A stretch of 64,000 nucleotides of DNA from Pectobacterium wasabiae CFBP 3304 (GTDB lineage Bacteria > Pseudomonadota > Gammaproteobacteria > Enterobacterales > Enterobacteriaceae). Made by a program: the position numbers and the translations under genes. Each line of letters starts with the position of its first letter. The stretch's first letter is position 1. The notes beneath the pieces were generated by a model that saw only the letters and a list, made by a program, of their open reading frames with translations, made no database searches and had not been told where the DNA came from. This document shows, one piece after another, positions 56,383 through 64,000 of the stretch. Location: positions 4,526,001-4,590,000 of the forward strand of contig NZ_CP015750.1 in the NCBI RefSeq assembly GCF_001742185.1, in the 5' to 3' direction.

Positions 56383-56646
56383 ATGGGAAACATCTATCAG
56401 ATTACGGTGGAAGAAAAAGGCGAGCAGCAACGCACGCTGTCGTTTGAATTCTCGCTTCACGACGACCTGTTCAAGTTACTGGAAAAAGTCGATGGCAAGA
56501 TGGACATGACGCCGGAACAAACTCAGGCCTTTATGGTGGGGTTGAAACTATTTGGCGAAGTGATGATGCAACAAAGAAAACACCCGCTGTTTAAGGAATT
56601 TTCCACTCCGTTCAGGGAGTTCATGATGAACCTGAAGAAACAGTGA
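56383..56646 (+). CDS. DUF3861 family protein
   Basis: This 87-residue protein starts MGNIYQITVEEKGEQQ, with SFEFSLHDDLFKLLEKVDGK and a helical C-terminus (PLFKEFSTPFREFMMNLKKQ), matching the DUF3861 family. No catalytic motif, signal or membrane helix is seen. ATG 56383 after GAGG is preferred over the earlier frame start at 56308, which would lie in the operator region. Function unknown; the divergent MarR-type regulator suggests inducible expression. Confidence 0.8.
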   Translation: MGNIYQITVEEKGEQQRTLSFEFSLHDDLFKLLEKVDGKMDMTPEQTQAFMVGLKLFGEVMMQQRKHPLFKEFSTPFREFMMNLKKQ

Positions 56647-56688
56647 TCGGCACAGATACACAGAAAATGCACCACAGTAGAAAATGAT

Positions 56689-56723
56689 ACTCCCTGCGCG
56701 GCCTGAACGCCCGCGCAGGGAGT
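56689..56723. terminator. 12-bp stem-loop between DUF3861 gene and katG
   Basis: The perfect arms ACTCCCTGCGCG (56689-56700) and CGCGCAGGGAGT (56712-56723) enclose an 11-nt loop, between convergent genes. No strong T tract. Confidence 0.6.
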
Positions 56724-56732
56724 GGTTACGTA

Positions 56733-59219
<2,487 letters not shown>

Positions 59220-60353
59220 CTACAGCGCAGGCGAACGGAGTATGAACTGGGTAATTTCAGCTCGTTTCCCTAAGCGGATCGGAAAGCCGTTCCAGAGACC
59301 CGCGCCATTGCTCACGTACAGATGCATGCCATCTACGTCATAGCTGCCAGAGACATAGCCTTCATTCGCCAACTGCGTCACCCAGTGCATGCCCAGCACC
59401 TGTCCGCCGTGTGTATGGCCAGAAAGCTGTAAATCGGCTCCGGCACGCGCATTCTCTTTCGCCCCAGTGGGTCGATGGCTCAGCAGAACGACAGCGCTAT
59501 TCGGCGATATTCCCTCAAGCGCAGCACGCGTATCCGGCAGTTGTTGTTTAAAATCAGCAGCGGTGCGATCGGTAATGCCCGCCAGTACAAACGCGGCATT
59601 ATCACGGCTAATCAACACATGCTCATTGAGCAACATGCGCAAACCCAACGCATTCAGCCGCTGCACCCATTGCGAATATTCCACGTAATATTCATGGTTG
59701 CCGACGATGGCAAACACGCCTTGTGGGGCTGTCAGGTTACGCAGCGGCTCCATATCGTCGTGACGGGCACTGACGGTGCCATCGGCCAAATCACCCGTAA
59801 TCACCGTCAGATCGGGCTTAAGCGCGTTAGTTTTTGCCACTACCGCTTCGATCCAAGGGCGCTGCAACAGACGGCTGGCGTGTAAATCCGTTAGCTGTAC
59901 CAGTCGGAAACCGTCCAGCGCTGGCGGTAGCTGCTTCAGTTCAACCTCTACCGTACGGACGTCAGGAACACGTACTGCGGCTTCCCACACGCCAATAGCA
60001 GCCAGTCCCATCGCCACAGCGGCAATGCCGCCACGCAGCACCATATTGTTCAGCAGAACATTTCCGACTGACTGGGATAAAAAACGGCCTAGGACGCCGA
60101 GAAGATCGACAGCCAACAGCAAGAATGCAGATATCAACAGCGCACCGAAAGCCCATCCCAGCAGCATCAGGACGAATGCAGGCACTTCAGGCGATGCCAT
60201 CGTGCCAAAAAAGGTGCGCGTAATCAGATGATGCTGCGAAACCAGCAGCAGTGACACCGCCAGCATGCGCTTTACAGGCGCCCCGACACGTAAGCGCCAG
60301 ACCAGACGCCAGATAACATAGAGGGCGATGAGCCCGGTAATGGCATGAAACAC
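59220..60353 (-). CDS. Membrane-anchored metallophosphoesterase
   Basis: This 377-residue protein has four N-terminal hydrophobic helices (to about residue 130) and a calcineurin-like phosphoesterase domain. Metal-binding motifs are in order: QLTDLHASRLLQ, VITGDLADG, IVGNHEYY, LLSHRP and LSGHTHGGQVLG. It resembles YkuE/YaeI-type enzymes, some of which act on lipid pyrophosphates such as UDP-diacylglucosamine-like substrates. The start is GTG 60353. Substrate not determinable from sequence. Confidence 0.88.
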   Translation of the reverse strand: MFHAITGLIALYVIWRLVWRLRVGAPVKRMLAVSLLLVSQHHLITRTFFGTMASPEVPAFVLMLLGWAFGALLISAFLLLAVDLLGVLGRFLSQSVGNVLLNNMVLRGGIAAVAMGLAAIGVWEAAVRVPDVRTVEVELKQLPPALDGFRLVQLTDLHASRLLQRPWIEAVVAKTNALKPDLTVITGDLADGTVSARHDDMEPLRNLTAPQGVFAIVGNHEYYVEYSQWVQRLNALGLRMLLNEHVLISRDNAAFVLAGITDRTAADFKQQLPDTRAALEGISPNSAVVLLSHRPTGAKENARAGADLQLSGHTHGGQVLGMHWVTQLANEGYVSGSYDVDGMHLYVSNGAGLWNGFPIRLGKRAEITQFILRSPAL

Positions 60354-60393
60354 GGATGTTTTCTCTCTTTATCGGTGATATCGGTATATTGAT

Positions 60394-60432
60394 GCGGACA
60401 TTATTTCCCAGGGAAATGTTTATAGTGTCCGC
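60394..60432. promoter_or_regulatory. Nested inverted repeats between metallophosphoesterase and deoR-type genes
   Basis: GCGGACA (60394-60400) and TGTCCGC (60426-60432) flank a second palindrome ATTTCCC-A-GGGAAAT (60403-60417). The outer arms share the CGGACA/TGTCCG half-site with the large palindrome at 62622-62661. Confidence 0.45.
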
Positions 60433-60615
60433 TAAGATCGTGTCAAGACGTTTACATCGCCGCTCACACATTGCGAATCAACGTGGTAGAGAGGTTGTGT
60501 TGCCAGAAGGGGCAGATTAACATGGCGCGATTCCCTGCTGTACACGTCACTGACCAGAGTGAAGTCTGCTCGCTGACGGCAGATTGTGCATGATTTTGAT
60601 TAACCAAGGACATTT

Positions 60616-61389
60616 ATGTTCGATTACACCGACTTTCCCGAACAACGGCAATCCAAAATCAGGCAGATCCTCAGCGAGGAAGGCAAAGTCGTCTGTACGC
60701 AGCTCTCGCGTGAATTGAACGTATCAGAGCACACCATACGGCGCGATCTAAAGGAACTGGCACAATCCGGTGCCTGTAAGCGCGTCTACGGCGGCGCAGT
60801 CAGCATGCCGCCAGAAGCCATCGATTTTTCCAGTCGGGCAACCATCGACGCAGCACAAAAAGATCGCATTGCTCAGGCCGTCATCCCGCTGATAAAACCT
60901 AACGGCTGCGTCTTCTTTGACACTGGCACCACCAATCTAGCGGTGGCGAAACAGATCCCAGCGGGTCTGAAGTTTACCGCCGTGTGTAATTCGCCCATTA
61001 TCGCGGCGGAATTGATGCAACATCACGATGTAGAAGTGATTTTTCTTGGTGGAAGGATCCAGAAGGAAGTCGGCGGCGCGATTGGTATCGACACACTCAG
61101 GCAGCTAGAGAAGATGTATTTCGATCAATGCCTGCTGGGAGGCTGTGCCTTTGATGCTAATGAGGGGTTGACCGTTTTTGAATATGACGATGCGGAATTC
61201 AAGAAGTGTCTCGTAACCCGCAGCAGCGAAGTGATCGTGGCCCTGACTGCCAATAAAATCTCCGCTCTGGCGCGCTATCGCGTTGCCGCCTGTGATGAGA
61301 TCACCTCGCTGGTAACCGATGACGAAATCCCCCCTGCCTGCCAGAGCGTGTTAAGCGAAAAAAATCTGGATCTGATTATTGCCCGATAA
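60616..61389 (+). CDS. DeoR-family transcriptional regulator
   Basis: This 257-residue DeoR-type repressor has the N-terminal HTH (RQSKIRQILSEEGKVVCTQL, then SRELNVSEHTIRRDLKELAQ) followed by KRVYGGAV. The DeoR_C sugar-phosphate-sensing domain contains VFFDTGTTNLAVAKQIP, VIFLGGRIQKEVGGAIG and CLLGGCAFDANEGLTV. ATG 60616 follows AAGGA. Its neighbours are a HAD sugar phosphatase (convergent) and a DctA-type symporter, suggesting a local regulon sensing a phosphorylated metabolite. Confidence 0.88.
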   Translation: MFDYTDFPEQRQSKIRQILSEEGKVVCTQLSRELNVSEHTIRRDLKELAQSGACKRVYGGAVSMPPEAIDFSSRATIDAAQKDRIAQAVIPLIKPNGCVFFDTGTTNLAVAKQIPAGLKFTAVCNSPIIAAELMQHHDVEVIFLGGRIQKEVGGAIGIDTLRQLEKMYFDQCLLGGCAFDANEGLTVFEYDDAEFKKCLVTRSSEVIVALTANKISALARYRVAACDEITSLVTDDEIPPACQSVLSEKNLDLIIAR

Positions 61390-61422
61390 TATAACGGTAG
61401 CCCCAGCGGCTGCCGGTTCCAC

Positions 61423-62214
61423 TCATGAAAGCAGCAGCTTTATCGTTTTTAGCACCCCATCATCGTCATTACTGCGGGTAATAAAATTCGCCGCTGCTTT
61501 GGTTTCCTCAAACGCATTGCGCATCGCAAAGCTGTAAGCGGCACGGCTCATCAGTTCAATATCATTGTAACCATCACCGAACACCATCGTTTCATCAAAA
61601 GTAACCGCTAATTTATTCTGAAGGATTTCTACGGTATGTCCTTTATGTACGCCAACATTAGCAATGTCGATCCAAGCCGCTTCGGAAACCACGATATAAA
61701 CATGGTCGTGGAACGCATCGAGATACTTCGCCGTTTCGTGACAGTGTCCTGCTGGGTCATAAACTGTGATTTTCACAAAGTCATCGGTAACGGCAGCAAA
61801 ACTGGGTATCAACGTGACATTAGCGTACGATTTCTTCACCTTTTCCAGTAAGGCTGGGCTGATCGTTTCCTTTACCATCGCCCCATTTGGGGTACAGCCG
61901 ATGATCACATGCTGGTCGTCTACGCTTTCCAGCACGCCAATCAGGCTCAACGCAAGACGGTTTTTGATGAGCGATTGGTAAACATAATCGCCCTGATGTT
62001 TGATGCGCGTCGCGCTATCCCCCAAAATCCAGATATCTTTCGCCTCATCGCCAAAAAGCGCTTCCACCCGTTCGCACTGCTTACCCGTGCAGGTGGCAAA
62101 CTGCACGCCCTTTTCTTTCATTAACGCATAAACCTCGGCAAATAAGGCTCTGTTGTAATCGCCATCGCTGTGAAGAAACGTGCCGTCCAGATCGGTAATT
62201 ACCAACTTGATCAT
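61423..62214 (-). CDS. Cof-type HAD-superfamily (sugar) phosphatase
   Basis: This 263-residue HAD phosphatase has all catalytic motifs: LVITDLDGTFLHSDGDYN (nucleophile Asp and acid Asp), a motif II Thr in FATCTGKQCERV, Lys in VGVHKGHTVEIL and VFGDGYNDIELM (Asp pair for Mg). The large C2B cap places it in the Cof/YbiV/YidA group, which dephosphorylates sugar phosphates and related metabolites. ATG 62214 follows GGGGAG. It is convergent with the DeoR gene. Confidence 0.9.
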   Translation of the reverse strand: MIKLVITDLDGTFLHSDGDYNRALFAEVYALMKEKGVQFATCTGKQCERVEALFGDEAKDIWILGDSATRIKHQGDYVYQSLIKNRLALSLIGVLESVDDQHVIIGCTPNGAMVKETISPALLEKVKKSYANVTLIPSFAAVTDDFVKITVYDPAGHCHETAKYLDAFHDHVYIVVSEAAWIDIANVGVHKGHTVEILQNKLAVTFDETMVFGDGYNDIELMSRAAYSFAMRNAFEETKAAANFITRSNDDDGVLKTIKLLLS

Positions 62215-62823
62215 TCCACTCCCCTTTCAGATTGTACGTACACAGACAGCCGCATTTCAGGCTGGGAACAGCCCGCCTGAACAAGGAAAAATAGCACTTT
62301 TGCGCGGTGAGTTAGACGACTGGCGTGATGATTACACACAAATGCTCGCTTTAGCTCGATGATGTATTTTTCCGCAAAAAAGAGTAAACCGCATACGATA
62401 AAAATCATTTTCACTAGATACATTGAGATATTACGCGAAAGCCAGCATAGCACCCATTGACAATACGCAACAAGAAGCAAGATCAATCAATAGTGAGCGT
62501 GCAAGGTAATAACGTAGTGGCAGAACTGCCATGCGGTTAGCAACACTTAAATATCCAACCGAGATCATGTTATTCACATTTCATTAAACCCCACCGTTGA
62601 CAACGTCACTGCGACGCCACATTAATATGTACGGACAAGTTAAAATGTCCGTACATATTAAAATATAACATTGGCTACAAAACATGACTTCTGACGCAGG
62701 TTGTATCGCTAAAAATCAAAAAAATCTTGTTAGTTCATGTCGTTAGAGACATTCACTGCATGATGCCGAGTTTTGCGGGTTCAGCCTTTATCCGTACTGT
62801 TTCACCTACAAGAGATCAACACT
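62215..62823. other. Intergenic region between HAD phosphatase and DctA-type symporter
   Basis: These 609 bases hold divergent promoters and the 40-bp perfect inverted repeat at 62622-62661. Short open frames here lack ribosome sites and family features. Confidence 0.6.
62622..62661. promoter_or_regulatory. Perfect 16-bp inverted repeat with 8-nt spacer
   Basis: The arm TTAATATGTACGGACA (62622-62637) and its exact reverse complement (62646-62661) flank AGTTAAAA, 162 bases before the symporter start. Neither side has a T tract, so it is more likely an operator (two dimers or a tetramer) than a terminator. Confidence 0.65.
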
Positions 62824-64000
62824 ATGTCGACAAAAACACCTGTCTGGAAAGGTCTGACATTTCAGGTTCTGGCGGCGATGGCACTGGGTATCGCCCTCGG
62901 TTTTGCCGCGCCGGAATTGGCAGCAAAGTTTAAAATACTCGGTGATATCTTTCTGAAGCTCATCAAGACCGCCGTCGCGCCGCTCATCTTTTTCACGGTA
63001 GTGCATGGCATCGCCTCCGCTGGGGATATCAAGAAAGTGGGCAAAATCGGCGTGCGCGCGCTGATCTATTTTGAACTGGTTTCTACCTTCGCCCTCGCTC
63101 TCGGCCTCGGCTGGGCAAATCTTATTGATATTGGTTCAGGCATTCATGCTGGGAGTATCAGCCAGACGGCGACCGCCGCCGTTGACTCTGTAATAGCAAA
63201 AGGCCACATGCCTACCACCACGATGGATTTTATCTACGGTATTTTCCCCGATAACTTCATTGGTGCCTTCGCTGGTGGGCAGCTCTTACAAGTACTGGTG
63301 GTCTCACTGATTTTTGGGTTTGCTTTACTTGCACTCCCCCACGAAAAACGCATCGTGATTGAAAATGGCATGAACCGCATCTCGGAATGCTTCTTCGAGT
63401 TCATCAACTTAATCATGAAATTAGCCCCGATTGGCGCATTCGGCTCCGTAGCTTATGCGGTGGGAAGTAACGGCAGCAGCGTGCTGCTATCTCTGCTGAA
63501 TCTGGTATTAATGTTTTATGCCGCTGTCGCCTTTTTCATCGTCGTCATTCTGGGCAGCATCTGCCGATTTGCAGGATTCAGCCTCACCCGCTTTCTTAAA
63601 TACATCCGTGATGAGATCGTGATTGTGCTGGGAACAGCCTCGTCCGAAAGTGCGCTACCTCGGCTGTTGCAGAAATTAGAGCGTTTCGGTTGTTCGCGGC
63701 AGAGCGTAGGGCTGATTCTCCCAACCGGCTACGCATTCAATCTCGACGGAACCAGCATTTACATGTCGATGTGTACGTTGTTTATCGCCAATGCCTACGG
63801 CGTCGATCTGAGCTGGCAACAACAAATGGGCATTCTTCTTATCATGCTGGTGACGTCAAAAGGTGCCGCGGCCGTCTCTGGCGGCAGCTTCGTGGTGTTC
63901 GCGGCAACGGTGGCAACAGTGGGTAATCTGCCGATAGAAGGGCTGGCGTTAATTTTCGGTGTCTATCGCTTTATGTCTATGGCGATTGCGTTGTGCAACA
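62824..64000 (+). CDS. DctA-type C4-dicarboxylate/cation symporter, 3' truncated by window edge
   Basis: The 392 residues in the window are the N-terminal nine tenths of a DAACS-family symporter. It starts MSTKTPVWKGLTFQVLAAMA at ATG 62824. Family features are present: IKTAVAPLIFFTVVHGIA, the serine loop LGTASSESALPRLLQKLERF, helix 7 PTGYAFNLDGTSIYMSM with intact NLDG, and KGAAAVSGGSFVVFAAT. This resembles DctA more than GltP, so succinate, fumarate, malate or aspartate are likely. A related sugar acid cannot be excluded given the DeoR/HAD neighbours. The frame is still open at the window end. Confidence 0.88.
   Translation, partial: MSTKTPVWKGLTFQVLAAMALGIALGFAAPELAAKFKILGDIFLKLIKTAVAPLIFFTVVHGIASAGDIKKVGKIGVRALIYFELVSTFALALGLGWANLIDIGSGIHAGSISQTATAAVDSVIAKGHMPTTTMDFIYGIFPDNFIGAFAGGQLLQVLVVSLIFGFALLALPHEKRIVIENGMNRISECFFEFINLIMKLAPIGAFGSVAYAVGSNGSSVLLSLLNLVLMFYAAVAFFIVVILGSICRFAGFSLTRFLKYIRDEIVIVLGTASSESALPRLLQKLERFGCSRQSVGLILPTGYAFNLDGTSIYMSMCTLFIANAYGVDLSWQQQMGILLIMLVTSKGAAAVSGGSFVVFAATVATVGNLPIEGLALIFGVYRFMSMAIALCN

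Noticed and set aside
62519..62531. Sigma-54 promoter before the DctA-type gene
   Set aside because: TGGCAGAACTGCC has GG but the GC lies at the wrong distance; other candidates also fail the 10-base spacing.

Overview
The window looks like chromosome from a pectinolytic enterobacterium, most likely Pectobacterium. Two blocks follow the Escherichia coli gene order closely: osmB-yciH-pyrF-lapB-lapA-(insert)-pgpB-ribA-(insert)-acnA, and gstA-pdxY-tyrS-pdxH-mliC-anmK-slyB-slyA-ydhL-gloA-rnt-grxD-mepH-ynhF-purR-cfa-ribE-mdtK-tRNA-Val. ERIC-type repeats and many 10-13 bp intergenic stem-loops also fit Enterobacterales. The genus is an inference from gene content; no species is claimed.

Layout. 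1-2.3 kb: the end of a CstA-family transporter and araD. 2.6-5.8 kb: the conserved osmB-lapA block. 6.0-15.9 kb: an inserted sugar catabolic island with a SorC-type regulator, a xylose-isomerase-like isomerase, an FGGY kinase, a split transketolase and a ribose-type ABC transporter with a DUF2291 lipoprotein. Its gene content matches the transketolase route for D-apiose, a branched plant cell-wall sugar. A frameshifted MalY/PatB-like aminotransferase lies at its right edge. 17.3-24.2 kb: pgpB, ribA, an orphan OppA-like binding protein, a lone T6SS-immunity-like lipoprotein and acnA. 24.4-42.8 kb: a DAACS symporter, then the gstA to tRNA-Val(GAC) housekeeping block, including the 29-residue ynhF.

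43-47.6 kb: lldP-lutABC, for lactate uptake and oxidation. 47.6-55.8 kb: a guanidine nitrogen-assimilation operon on the minus strand (ABC transporter, carboxyguanidine deiminase subunits CgdA/CgdB, and a biotin-dependent carboxylase of the urea/guanidine type). It is preceded by a guanidine-I (ykkC) riboswitch with an attenuator, and further upstream by a consensus sigma-54 promoter. This suggests an AND gate of nitrogen limitation plus guanidine. No allophanate hydrolase lies in the window, and a reading frame between cgdB and the carboxylase is interrupted by stops. 55.9-58.9 kb: a MarR regulator divergent from a DUF3861 gene, with two palindromes between them, and katG. 59.2-64 kb: a metallophosphoesterase, a DeoR regulator, a Cof-type HAD phosphatase and a DctA-type symporter running off the window. 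Upstream of the symporter is a perfect 16+8+16 bp inverted repeat.

The most informative accessory elements are the apiose-type island with its repeated GAATA-N2-TATTC palindromes, the sigma-54/riboswitch-gated guanidine operon, and the DeoR/HAD/symporter cassette with its large palindrome. No rRNA genes, CRISPR arrays, insertion sequences or prophage genes were seen.
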